Part shown: positions 1 to 6,797 of the stretch, piece after piece
Numbering within the stretch: position 1 is the stretch's first letter
Layout: every line of letters starts with the position of its first letter
Assembly: GCA_964637235.1 (NCBI GenBank)
Contig: CAZWVR010000067.1
Span: 1-14,208 of the forward strand
Source: CAZWVR01 sp964637235
GTDB taxonomy: Bacteria; Bacteroidota; Bacteroidia; Bacteroidales; S143-33
DNA length: 14,208 bases
Direction: 5' to 3'
Notes under the pieces: model-generated
What the model was told of the DNA's origin: nothing
Seen by the model: only the letters and a program-made list of their open reading frames with translations
Databases searched by the model: none
Made by a program: the position numbers and the translations under genes

Positions 1-166
1 CCTCATACCGCTGCGCCCCCTCACGCAACAAAACTAACATCCTCGCAACTCTTTTCAGCTTTGAAGCGTAAAACTATTTCAGGACAAAAGCTTCTCTATC
101 AGCCCTAAAATAAACTACGTCCCATCAATTATTTCTCAGAAAAATACATCAAAAAAAATTATTATA
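1..166. other. Left-edge intergenic stretch with a GC-richer patch, no gene assigned
   Basis: No gene can be supported here. Roughly the first 70 bases are visibly richer in G and C (a run of C around 15-21) than the strongly A/T-rich DNA that follows. Two short frames on the + strand enter from outside the window: one ends with TAA at 69-71 and one with TAA at 106-108. Either could be the tail of an upstream gene, but neither shows a recognisable family. The minus strand has an ATG at 38-40 that opens a frame running off the edge, also without recognisable similarity. The rest, to the XRE promoter, is A/T-rich with no clear structure. Confidence 0.4.
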
Positions 167-199
167 ATTGCCATTTTTAATAAAAAAATATTATTTTTG
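167..199 (+). promoter_or_regulatory. Bacteroidota-type promoter for the XRE-DUF3108-plsC-GNAT operon
   Basis: A -7 box TATTTTTG at 192-199 matches TAnnTTTG. It is preceded by ATTG at 167-170 with a 21-bp spacer, close to the spacing of the Bacteroidota -33/-7 promoter. Transcription would begin near 206, giving a leader of only about 10 nt before the ATG at 216. This rules out the in-frame TTG at 168 as the start of the regulator, because it lies inside the -33 element. Confidence 0.65.
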
Positions 200-215
200 C
201 GGAAAAGTTAAAATC

Positions 216-554
216 ATGATAAACATTACAGAAAAAATCCAAAAACTACGTAAAGCCAAAGGTTGGTCAGTAGCTCGGCTTGCTCGTGAAGCAAATATCC
301 CCACAGTAAGCTTACGAGCAATGCTATCCAGAAAAGACCCTAACAGATGGAATGTCAGCACATTGGAAAAATTAGCAAAAGCATTAGATGTAAGCGTTTC
401 ATATCTAACTATGGACGACGAAAATAAAAAACCTCTACTAACTGCCGAACAAAAAGAAGAACTATTTAAAAAATTTAACGAAGTTTTAAATCAATTTTTC
501 AAAATAGAAGGTAGCACCTTTACAGAAAAAGAAAAAAAACAACAGAATGACTAA
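216..554 (+). CDS. XRE-family helix-turn-helix transcriptional regulator
   Basis: This is a small cytoplasmic DNA-binding protein of 112 residues. Residues 6-65 form a Cro/C1-type HTH domain: an amphipathic first helix (EKIQKLRKAKGWS), the turn-helix core ARLAREANIPTVSLRAML, and the closing LEKLAKALDVSVSYL typical of HTH_3 proteins. The remaining 45 residues are highly charged and may form an oligomerisation helix, ending in a lysine-rich tail. The ATG at 216 is chosen because the first HTH helix starts just after it and the promoter overlaps the longer frame. The stop overlaps the next gene by 8 bp, so the two are probably translationally coupled. The target is unknown. As first gene of its operon it could autoregulate, but that is inference. 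Family assignment is firm; role is not. Confidence 0.85.
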   Translation: MINITEKIQKLRKAKGWSVARLAREANIPTVSLRAMLSRKDPNRWNVSTLEKLAKALDVSVSYLTMDDENKKPLLTAEQKEELFKKFNEVLNQFFKIEGSTFTEKEKKQQND

Positions 555-1329
555 TAAACTACTCGCCCTATTTATACTCACTTCGTTTATTGCCAATGCA
601 CAACTAAATATAGACTCCTTAAACCAAAATAATGCGTTTAAAGTTGGTGAAAAACTTATCTATACTGTAAAATATGGACTTATTAAAGGAGGAGAAGCCT
701 CTTTAACCTTAGACCTATACAAATCCCCCGGAGATAATTATTACTATCATGCAAAAGCCATAGCTTATACAACAGGCTTGGCAGCAGCGATAGCAACAAT
801 ATACGATATATACGAAAGCTACTTTGATCTACAAAGTGGCCTACCCTCTCATGCTATCCGAAATATACGGGAAAACCATTACATATATTACAATGAAGTA
901 TTTTTTTTTCAAGATAGTGGCTTTGTATATAGCGTAAACAAAGGCAAAATAAAAACCCCTAAGCATATCCTTGATATTCTATCTGCATTTTACTTTGCAA
1001 GACGATTTTTATTTCACAAAACACTAAAAAAAAACCAAATAATTTACCTCCCTACTTATTTCGAAGATAGACTTTATCCTTTAAAAATAAAATTCAAAAA
1101 AAAAGAAACTATAAGAACTAAATTCGGAAAAATAAAATGCCTAAAATTCGTACCTGTTATTGAAGTAGATAATCCCTTTAAAAAAGAAGATGACCTTAGA
1201 ATCTGGTTCTCAGACGATGGTAATTATATTCCAGTAAAAATACGTATGAAATCAAAAATAGGCGTGTTTAAAGCTGACCTGATAAGTTTTTCAGACCTGA
1301 AAAATCCTTTGGGAATAAAGCACAAATAA
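547..1329 (+). CDS. Secreted DUF3108-domain protein
   Basis: The 260-residue product starts with a signal peptide (MTNKLLALFILTSFIANA, likely cut before Q19), so it is exported to the periplasm or outer envelope. The mature part looks like DUF3108. It has the opening FKVGEKLIYTVKYGLIKGGEA (about 31-51, here in two parts: FKVGEKLIYT and VKYGLIKGGEA). A middle strand pair lies near 179-205 (KIKFKKKETIRTKFGKIKCL), and the close near 219-248 includes IWFSDDGNYIPVKIRMKSKI. The family is expected to be a beta-rich, lipoprotein-carrier-like fold; its biochemical role is not settled. There is no lipobox cysteine, so it is probably soluble. It overlaps the XRE stop by 8 bp and lies 14 bp before plsC, which suggests an envelope-linked job, but this is context only. 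Confidence 0.8.
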   Translation: MTNKLLALFILTSFIANAQLNIDSLNQNNAFKVGEKLIYTVKYGLIKGGEASLTLDLYKSPGDNYYYHAKAIAYTTGLAAAIATIYDIYESYFDLQSGLPSHAIRNIRENHYIYYNEVFFFQDSGFVYSVNKGKIKTPKHILDILSAFYFARRFLFHKTLKKNQIIYLPTYFEDRLYPLKIKFKKKETIRTKFGKIKCLKFVPVIEVDNPFKKEDDLRIWFSDDGNYIPVKIRMKSKIGVFKADLISFSDLKNPLGIKHK

Positions 1330-1343
1330 ACAAATATCTGATA

Positions 1344-2060
1344 ATGAAATACTTATACAGTATATATTTCTGGATCATTGGCTCCATACTGTTCCTAATA
1401 ATTTTACTCTTTACAATAACCATTGGCTGGATAATAAAAAAAGAAACTCTCTACAAAATCATTTCAAAATATTTCCGCTTTATTTTCAAAGCAATGTTGA
1501 TAAAAGTTGAAACAATTTACGAAAAACCAATAGATATAAACAAAGCATACATCTTTATGCCTAACCACATAAGTTTCATAGACGTTCTATTAGCCGGTGC
1601 ATATATACCTGTCTATGTAAACGCAATTGAAGCACATACACATTTTAAGTGGTTCTTATATGGGTGGGCTATTAAACGATTCGGACAAATTCCAATAGAC
1701 AGAACTAAACCTCGTAGCTCATGGAAAAGCTTCCAAATAGCTATTGAAAGACTAAAACAAGGCAGATCCATTATTGTTTTTCCTGAGGGACACAGATCCG
1801 GAGATGGACATCTACAACCATTTAAAAAAATTCCTTTTAAATTTGCAAAAGAAGCAGACGCAGACTTAATACCAATGGCTTTTATAGGAGTAGAAAAACT
1901 TAGAAAACATAAAATCTGGGTAAAACCACACCCAATTAGAATAGTCTTCGCAGAACCAATTACAAATCAAGAAATTAAAAAACTTTCAGTAGAAGAACTT
2001 CACAATAAAGTAAGAGAAAAAATAACTCAAATGCTAAATAAATATGGATTTAAAAAATAA
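1344..2060 (+). CDS. plsC: 1-acyl-sn-glycerol-3-phosphate acyltransferase (PlsC family)
   Basis: This enzyme transfers an acyl group to lysophosphatidic acid to make phosphatidic acid, the second acylation of glycerophospholipid synthesis, at the inner membrane. The 238-residue protein has an N-terminal membrane segment (about 5-31). It then shows the ordered acyltransferase motifs: NHISFID at 74-80 (catalytic H75 and D80), GQIPIDR at 114-120, FPEGHRS at 146-152 and an IPMAF block at 176-180. Length is normal for the family. Motif III usually reads FPEGTRS, so histidine at 150 replaces the usual threonine. It sits 14 bp after the DUF3108 gene and its last 17 bp overlap the GNAT gene. It could instead act on another lysolipid such as an ornithine lipid precursor; the motifs do not decide this. 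Confidence 0.85.
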   Translation: MKYLYSIYFWIIGSILFLIILLFTITIGWIIKKETLYKIISKYFRFIFKAMLIKVETIYEKPIDINKAYIFMPNHISFIDVLLAGAYIPVYVNAIEAHTHFKWFLYGWAIKRFGQIPIDRTKPRSSWKSFQIAIERLKQGRSIIVFPEGHRSGDGHLQPFKKIPFKFAKEADADLIPMAFIGVEKLRKHKIWVKPHPIRIVFAEPITNQEIKKLSVEELHNKVREKITQMLNKYGFKK

Positions 2061-2493
2061 CATCATTATCAGAGAGTACAAAAGCCAAGACTACCCACAA
2101 ATAATAAAATTATGGAAAGAAACCGGACTTGGAGACCCTCAAAGAGGAGATAATCAGGAAGTTATAGAAAAAACACTCTCCAAAGGTGCTAAATTCATAG
2201 TAATAGAATATAAACCAAATGCACAAATAATCGGTACAGCATGGCTAACAACAGACTTCCGACGTATATATCTACATCATTTCGGTATAGCAAAAGAATT
2301 CCAAGGACAAGGACTGGCAAATCTGCTTATGAAAAAATGTACAGAATACATAAAAAATATGGGATTACAAGTAAAATTAGAAGTACACAAAACAAATATA
2401 AAAGCTATAAACTTATACAAAAAATGGGGATTTAAAACACTGGGAGACTATTTCGTTATGATAGTCAGAGACGTAAAAAATGTTTTTAAATAG
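2044..2493 (+). CDS. GNAT-family N-acetyltransferase
   Basis: This is a 149-residue single-domain GNAT, expected to move an acetyl group from acetyl-CoA to an amine. The acetyl-CoA pyrophosphate loop is QGQGLA at 87-92, preceded by the beta4 strand YLHHFGIA (76-83). The second conserved block, LEVHKTNIKAINLYKKWGF (112-130), carries the asparagine and the LYKKWGF signature seen in RimI-like members. There is no signal or membrane segment, so it is cytoplasmic. The substrate cannot be told from sequence; it could be a protein N-terminus, a small amine or an antibiotic. The ATG at 2044 overlaps the end of plsC by 17 bp in another frame, so it is the last gene of the operon and probably translationally coupled. 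No clear hairpin terminator follows, only A/T-rich sequence. Confidence 0.85.
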   Translation: MDLKNNIIIREYKSQDYPQIIKLWKETGLGDPQRGDNQEVIEKTLSKGAKFIVIEYKPNAQIIGTAWLTTDFRRIYLHHFGIAKEFQGQGLANLLMKKCTEYIKNMGLQVKLEVHKTNIKAINLYKKWGFKTLGDYFVMIVRDVKNVFK

Positions 2494-2534
2494 AAAAAAA
2501 TAAAAACAATTTATTTTAATAATCAAAATTTTAT

Positions 2535-2542
2535 TATCTTTG
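2535..2542 (+). promoter_or_regulatory. Promoter -7 box for rpsA
   Basis: TATCTTTG is an exact match to the Bacteroidota TAnnTTTG box. No good TTG-type -33 element is visible 19-22 bp upstream; that stretch is only T-rich. Transcription would start near 2549, giving an A-rich leader of about 39 nt before the rpsA ATG at 2588. Confidence 0.6.
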
Positions 2543-2587
2543 CAGTCCGTAAATCACAATAAAGTCTAATCTAATAAATAAAAAATT

Positions 2588-4501
2588 ATGAGTCAAGAAG
2601 AAAAAAAACTTATTGAAAAACAAATGCAGCAAGAACAGCTTGAAAATCCTGAACAACAAGCTGAAAAACAGGTAGTTGAACAACAAAGTGAAAAAGTAAT
2701 TTCTGCGGAACAACTCCGCGAAGACGCTTTAAAAGAAAGCGAAAAAAGCCATCTAAATCAATCTACCTTAGACTTTAACTGGGACTTAGTCAGCCAAAAA
2801 TCCGACGACTACGACCAAGAAACAAAAAAACAATTAAGCGAACTGTATCAAAAAACACTACAAACCATTGAACAAAAGGAACTGATAAAAGGTAAAATCG
2901 TACACATCGGAGAAAAAGAAGTAGTAGTAAACATTGGCTATAAATCCGAAGGAGTTATACCCAGAAACGAATTTCCTAAGGACCAAGAACTTAAAGTGGG
3001 CGACGAAGTACTGGTATATGTAGAAAAACTTGAAGACGAAACCGGGCAACTTGTACTTTCTCATAAAAGAGCCCGTCTAATGGACGCCTGGAACAGAATA
3101 AACGAAGCACTAAAAAATAACGAAATAGTTCAAGGTACTGTAAAAGCAAGGACAAGAGGCGGATTGATAGTAGATCTATGGGGAATAGAAACATTCTTAC
3201 CCGGCTCACAAGTAGATATACAGCCAGTTAAAGACTTTCAGGCACTTGTAGGCAAAACTATGGATCTTAAAGTTGTTAAAATAAACCCTGAATATAGAAA
3301 TGTCGTTGTATCACATAAAGCTATTCTGGAAGAAGAAGTGGAAAAACAAAAAGAAGAGATACTTAAAAAACTGGAAGTAGGACAAGTTGTGGAAGGAACT
3401 GTTAAAAATATAACCTCATACGGAGTATTTATGGATCTGGGAGGTATTGACGGACTTATACACATCACAGATCTCTCTTGGGGACGTATAAATCACCCGG
3501 AAGAAATAGTACAGCTCGGACAAAAACTTAAAGTTGTGATTCTTAGCGCAGATATGGAGAAAAAACGCGTAGCTCTCGGACTAAAACAACTGCAACCACA
3601 ACCTTGGGAACAACTCGATCCAAACTTAAAAGTAGGCGATGTCGTTGAAGGTAAAGTCGTTGTCGTTACAGATTATGGTGCTTTTGTTGAAATTATCCCA
3701 GGTGTTGAAGGACTTATACACGTATCAGAAATGAGCTGGTCAAGCCATCTACGTAGTGCACAAGAATTTGTAAAAGTTGGTGATATAGTTAAAGCAAAAA
3801 TCTTAACCTTAGATAGAGAAAATCGTAAAATGTCCCTGAGTATTAAACAACTTAAACCAGATCCATGGCAAGATATTGAAAAGAAATACCCAGTCGGCTC
3901 TAAACATAAAGCAAAAGTATTGAGCTTCACTAATTTCGGACTATATGTTGAACTGGAAGAAGGTATAGATGGCTTCATTCATATACACGACCTATCTTGG
4001 ACAAAAAAGATAAATCACCCATCAGAGTTTACAAAAATAGGTGAAGAATTAGATGTCGTAGTTCTGGAAATTGATAAAGAAAACAGAAGATTAACTCTCG
4101 GACATAAACAACTGGAAGAAAATCCTTGGGATACATACGAAACAATATTCTATAAAGACTCTATCCATGACGGAACAGTAGCAAAAGTATTTGATAAAGG
4201 AGCAATAATCCTACTTCCTTATGGAGTAGAAGCTTTTGCCTCTAAAAATCATCTGCTAAAAGAAAATGGAGAATATGCAAAACAAGACGAAAAGCTTAAA
4301 TTCAAAGTTATTGAATTCTCCAAAGCCGCTAAAAGAATAGTTGTCTCTCATACAAAAATATGGCAAGATCAAGAACAAAAAGCAGCAGAAGCTTATAGAA
4401 AATCCTCTAAACCATCCGGAGCTAAACTCGCTGACGTTACTGATTTGAACGAACTTAAAAAATTACTTGCTGAGGGAGAAAAAAGAAAAAATAAAAAATA
4501 A
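2588..4501 (+). CDS. rpsA: 30S ribosomal protein S1
   Basis: S1 binds mRNA on the small ribosomal subunit and helps bring messages to the start site, which matters in a phylum where Shine-Dalgarno sequences are mostly lacking. The 637-residue protein holds six S1 (OB-fold) repeats at about 98-160, 178-245, 263-335, 348-421, 434-508 and 525-590. Repeats 3-5 are closest to consensus, with GxVxxxxxYGxFV-like strands and GLIHxxDLSW or similar. The sixth is more diverged. Residues 1-95 are an acidic, glutamine-rich extension without an S1 fold, and the C-terminus is lysine-rich. E. coli S1 is about 557 residues; longer forms around 600 are usual in Bacteroidota. It has its own promoter and a strong terminator, so it is transcribed alone. 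The leader has no Shine-Dalgarno sequence. Confidence 0.96.
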   Translation: MSQEEKKLIEKQMQQEQLENPEQQAEKQVVEQQSEKVISAEQLREDALKESEKSHLNQSTLDFNWDLVSQKSDDYDQETKKQLSELYQKTLQTIEQKELIKGKIVHIGEKEVVVNIGYKSEGVIPRNEFPKDQELKVGDEVLVYVEKLEDETGQLVLSHKRARLMDAWNRINEALKNNEIVQGTVKARTRGGLIVDLWGIETFLPGSQVDIQPVKDFQALVGKTMDLKVVKINPEYRNVVVSHKAILEEEVEKQKEEILKKLEVGQVVEGTVKNITSYGVFMDLGGIDGLIHITDLSWGRINHPEEIVQLGQKLKVVILSADMEKKRVALGLKQLQPQPWEQLDPNLKVGDVVEGKVVVVTDYGAFVEIIPGVEGLIHVSEMSWSSHLRSAQEFVKVGDIVKAKILTLDRENRKMSLSIKQLKPDPWQDIEKKYPVGSKHKAKVLSFTNFGLYVELEEGIDGFIHIHDLSWTKKINHPSEFTKIGEELDVVVLEIDKENRRLTLGHKQLEENPWDTYETIFYKDSIHDGTVAKVFDKGAIILLPYGVEAFASKNHLLKENGEYAKQDEKLKFKVIEFSKAAKRIVVSHTKIWQDQEQKAAEAYRKSSKPSGAKLADVTDLNELKKLLAEGEKRKNKK

Positions 4502-4512
4502 TATCTAACAGC

Positions 4513-4547
4513 GGATATTGCGGCGTTGCCGCAATATCCCTTTATTT
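4513..4547 (+). terminator. Rho-independent terminator after rpsA
   Basis: A perfect 12-bp stem (GGATATTGCGGC at 4513-4524 paired with GCCGCAATATCC at 4528-4539) closes a 3-base loop GTT and is followed by the T-rich run CTTTATTT. It starts 11 bp after the rpsA stop. The stem is nearly symmetric, so it could also act on transcripts from the right, although no gene reads that way here. Confidence 0.85.
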
Positions 4548-4570
4548 AAACCTAATAAAAATTCAGTTCT

Positions 4571-4942
4571 ATGAGCAATAAATACTTTGAAATACAAAAA
4601 AAAGATTTTTATACTCTTATCACTATTTTAGCCGATAAATTAGATTTTCATATCGCACCTACATTAAAATCTGAATTAGTACTTATTGCTGGAAATGGCG
4701 AAAAATACATAATAATAGACCTCGCAAATGTTAAATACTGCGATTCCGCTGGACTTACAACGATTTTAGTAGCTCAAAGACTTACAAAAAATGCAAAAGG
4801 TATGCTTGTAATAGCAAACTTGCAAAAACCAGTCGAAAGACTCATTAACATATCTCAGTTAACTAATATCTTTAATATTGCCGATTCTTTGGAAGAAGCA
4901 GAAGCTATGCTCAAATTACATATCAATAAAAAACAAAGTTGA
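4571..4942 (+). CDS. STAS-domain protein (anti-sigma factor antagonist-like)
   Basis: The 123-residue protein is essentially one STAS domain, the fold of SpoIIAA and RsbV that binds or releases a partner kinase according to phosphorylation of a serine. The key site is present: YCDSAGLTTI at 56-65, with S59 as the expected phosphoserine after D58. It is preceded by the IIIDLANVKY strand (47-56). Later blocks (LVIANLQKPVERLINISQL) match the usual second half. There is no transmembrane part, so it is not a SulP transporter tail. No anti-sigma kinase, phosphatase or sigma factor is visible in this window, so the partner is unknown. Its TGA overlaps the TTG start of rnz, indicating coupling. No consensus promoter lies between the rpsA terminator and this gene, so its transcription start is unclear. 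Confidence 0.85.
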   Translation: MSNKYFEIQKKDFYTLITILADKLDFHIAPTLKSELVLIAGNGEKYIIIDLANVKYCDSAGLTTILVAQRLTKNAKGMLVIANLQKPVERLINISQLTNIFNIADSLEEAEAMLKLHINKKQS

Positions 4943-5856
4943 AAAACGAATTTTCAATAACTATATTAGGGAGCAGCGCTGCTTTACCTTCCTTTGAAAA
5001 CTTTTCATCGGCACAAGTTATCAAAGCTGATAATGAGCTATTCCTTGTAGATGCAGGGGAAGGTGTACAAATTCAACTTAGAAGATTTAAAATAAAATAT
5101 TTTGCCATTGAGAACATATTTATATCTCATTTGCATGGAGACCATTTCTTTGGATTATTAGGACTGCTTTCATCATATAACCTCTTGCATAGAACATCGC
5201 CTCTACATATATATGCTCCTGAACAACTCCCTTCTTTATTAAATCCTATTCTAAATGGCGCTTTTAATGGAGGACTTAATTACCCGATTTTTTTCCATTC
5301 TTTAAAACAAGGTACAAATAAAATATATGAAAGTGCAAAAATATCAATCTATTCTTTTGAACTAAAACACAGCATTCCCGTATGGGGTTTTCTATTTGAA
5401 GAAAAAAAATCTAAGTATAAAATAAAAAAAGATGTGCTATCCAATTATAACCTTACAATTGAACAAATTAGAGCTCTAACTCATGGCGAAGATATTTATG
5501 TCAATGGAAAAATAATAAAAAACTCAGTTTTTACTTTACCTCCACCACCTCCACGCAAATATGCTTACATAACCGATACAATTTTCTATCCTGAAATTAT
5601 CCCTATTATAAAAAATGTATCATTATTATATCATGAAGCTACTTTTTTATCCCAAGACGCAGAAATAGCCTCAAAAACAATGCATTCCACAGCTGAACAG
5701 GCAGCAAAAATCGCAAAAATGGCAAATGTAAAAACTCTTCTTTTAGGACATTTTTCAGATAGATATAGCCAAAAGCAGCTTTTTTTCAACGAAGCAAAAA
5801 AAATTTTTAATAATGTTCTAATTGCCTCAGATGGTATGAAATTATTTATAGACTAA
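4939..5856 (+). CDS. rnz: Ribonuclease Z (tRNA 3' processing endonuclease)
   Basis: RNase Z cuts the 3' trailer from precursor tRNAs, which matters when CCA is not encoded, as with both tRNAs in this window. The 305-residue protein is a metallo-beta-lactamase-fold enzyme. It shows FISHLHGDHFFGL (metal ligands H64, H66, D68 and H69), HSIPVWGF with H144, the ITDT strand with D213, and the RNase Z-specific ending with MHSTAEQAA (H249) and LLGHFSDRY (H271). Length is normal for the short, homodimeric bacterial form. The start is TTG at 4939, inside the TTGA that also stops the STAS gene. It is preferred because the conserved first strand (FSITILGSSAALP) begins five residues later and there is no better start. 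The gene ends directly against recO on the other strand. Confidence 0.93.
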   Translation: MKNEFSITILGSSAALPSFENFSSAQVIKADNELFLVDAGEGVQIQLRRFKIKYFAIENIFISHLHGDHFFGLLGLLSSYNLLHRTSPLHIYAPEQLPSLLNPILNGAFNGGLNYPIFFHSLKQGTNKIYESAKISIYSFELKHSIPVWGFLFEEKKSKYKIKKDVLSNYNLTIEQIRALTHGEDIYVNGKIIKNSVFTLPPPPPRKYAYITDTIFYPEIIPIIKNVSLLYHEATFLSQDAEIASKTMHSTAEQAAKIAKMANVKTLLLGHFSDRYSQKQLFFNEAKKIFNNVLIASDGMKLFID

Positions 5857-6573
5857 CTACTCAAACACTCTTTTCAATACATATAATGATTTAAGAGGCA
5901 TAAAATTCTCAATATGATAAGAATAAAATTTCAAAATGCTATCCAATAAATTTCTGCGTTCTGTAATAGAACAAGAAAAAGAGGCTAAATCCGAAAAATC
6001 AGACGAAAGCAATTTGTTAAATAATTCAGAATCAGCTTTATTGTAGGAAAAAACACTGTAATCTGCCATAAATTTACCTTCTTTATAATTAAAAAATGGA
6101 TAAGATGACGAAAAATTATTTTCCGGATAAAAACCTAAAAATTTCGTCAATTTTACTAAAAAAAGCAAATGAAAATATTGAGTGCCTTTATCATTTAAAT
6201 CAAAAAATTCAAAAGAATTAACTAAAAAAGAATACAATTTTTCATCCACATAATGCTCAAAAATAACTTTGTCGAGAATTTCAGCTAATAAAAAAGCAAT
6301 AGCAGTTTTTTTAACAGAATAAGGGATAGTTGTATAAGGCTTTTGTAAAGCTATTTCATGAATTCTGTGAATGTTAAAATTAGTACGATATTTAAAAGTT
6401 ATATTTAGCAAATATAAAGGCTGTAAAATTTTTATTTTAGCCAAAGATTTTTTACTATTTCCAAAGTATAACATAAAACTAAGCTTCCCGAATTTACGAG
6501 TAAAAATCGTAAGTATCCGAACATTGTCTTGATATTTTATCTGCTTTAAAAAAATTCCAGAGGTAGTTTCCAC
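5857..6573 (-). CDS. recO: DNA repair protein RecO
   Basis: RecO works with RecR and RecF to load RecA on SSB-coated single-stranded DNA in recombinational repair. The 238-residue product has the family layout. An N-terminal OB fold lies at about 1-80, opening SGIFLKQIKYQDNVRILTIF with the FGKLSF strand typical of RecO. An all-helical part follows, including FHLLFLVKLTKFLGFYPEN (134-152). The four cysteines of the zinc-finger type of RecO are absent (only C201), as in other zinc-less members. The start is GTG at 6573, supported by the -7 box about 17 bp upstream and by the match of the first strand to family N-termini. Its stop directly abuts the rnz stop, with no base between. Confidence 0.9.
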   Translation of the reverse strand: METTSGIFLKQIKYQDNVRILTIFTRKFGKLSFMLYFGNSKKSLAKIKILQPLYLLNITFKYRTNFNIHRIHEIALQKPYTTIPYSVKKTAIAFLLAEILDKVIFEHYVDEKLYSFLVNSFEFFDLNDKGTQYFHLLFLVKLTKFLGFYPENNFSSSYPFFNYKEGKFMADYSVFSYNKADSELFNKLLSSDFSDLASFSCSITERRNLLDSILKFYSYHIENFMPLKSLYVLKRVFE

Positions 6574-6589
6574 AAAAGTAAGATTTATA

Positions 6590-6623
6590 CAAAGATAAAA
6601 TTATTTTCCAAAGGAAAGGCAAA
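6590..6623 (-). promoter_or_regulatory. Promoter for recO
   Basis: On the minus strand, TATCTTTG (6590-6597) matches TAnnTTTG, with TTTG at 6620-6623 about 22 bp upstream as a -33 element. The predicted leader is only about 10 nt before the GTG start, which supports that unusual start codon. The stretch also contains a weak hairpin (TTTCC/GGAAA, 6605-6617) that might end the tRNA transcript, but it is too short to call as a terminator. Confidence 0.6.
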
Positions 6624-6626
6624 CAG

Positions 6627-6699
6627 TGACCTGGCTGGGATTCGAACCCAGGACACCCGGCTTAAAAGGCCGGTGCTCTACCTGCTGAGCTACCAGGTC
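6627..6699 (-). tRNA. tRNA-Lys (anticodon UUU), copy 2
   Basis: The minus strand folds as a complete 73-nt cloverleaf. The acceptor stem is GACCTGG/CCAGGTC, the D stem GCTC/GAGC, the anticodon stem CCGGC/GCCGG around the loop CTTTTAA, and the T stem CTGGG/CCCAG around TTCGAAT. The discriminator base is A. The anticodon TTT reads lysine AAA and AAG codons. CCA is not encoded, so the 3' end must be made by RNase Z and a CCA-adding enzyme. It lies 12 bp downstream of an almost identical copy and is probably co-transcribed with it. Confidence 0.97.
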
Positions 6700-6711
6700 T
6701 TAAAAGAACTG

Positions 6712-6784
6712 TGACCTGACTGGGATTCGAACCCAGGACACCCGGCTTAAAAGGCCGGTGCTCTACCTGCTGAGCTATCAGGTC
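6712..6784 (-). tRNA. tRNA-Lys (anticodon UUU), copy 1
   Basis: The same 73-nt cloverleaf as its neighbour with anticodon TTT, again without an encoded CCA. The two copies differ at exactly two bases, which are the two partners of one acceptor pair. Pair 7:66 is A-U here (GACCTGA/TCAGGTC) and G-C in the other copy, so pairing is kept. This copy is first in transcription, 13 bp after a consensus -7 box. No integrase or attachment-site duplication is seen nearby. Confidence 0.97.
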
Positions 6785-6797
6785 ATAATTAGCACGG

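Noticed and set aside
168..215. Upstream in-frame TTG start for the XRE regulator
   Set aside because: It would lie in the -33 promoter element and adds residues with no HTH similarity; ATG 216 fits the promoter and the fold.
2241..2435. Small + strand frame within the GNAT gene
   Set aside because: It is an alternative frame of the acetyltransferase with no independent evidence.
4571..4942. STAS gene as the C-terminal part of a SulP sulfate transporter
   Set aside because: The gene has its own start after a strong terminator and no membrane segments upstream.
6605..6617. Short hairpin TTTCC/GGAAA downstream of the tRNA-Lys genes
   Set aside because: A 5-bp A/T-rich stem is too weak to call as a terminator, and it falls inside the recO promoter spacer.
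6627..6784. Two near-identical 73-bp units as a CRISPR or mobile repeat
   Set aside because: Both fold as complete tRNA-Lys genes; there is no spacer series, integrase or flanking duplication.
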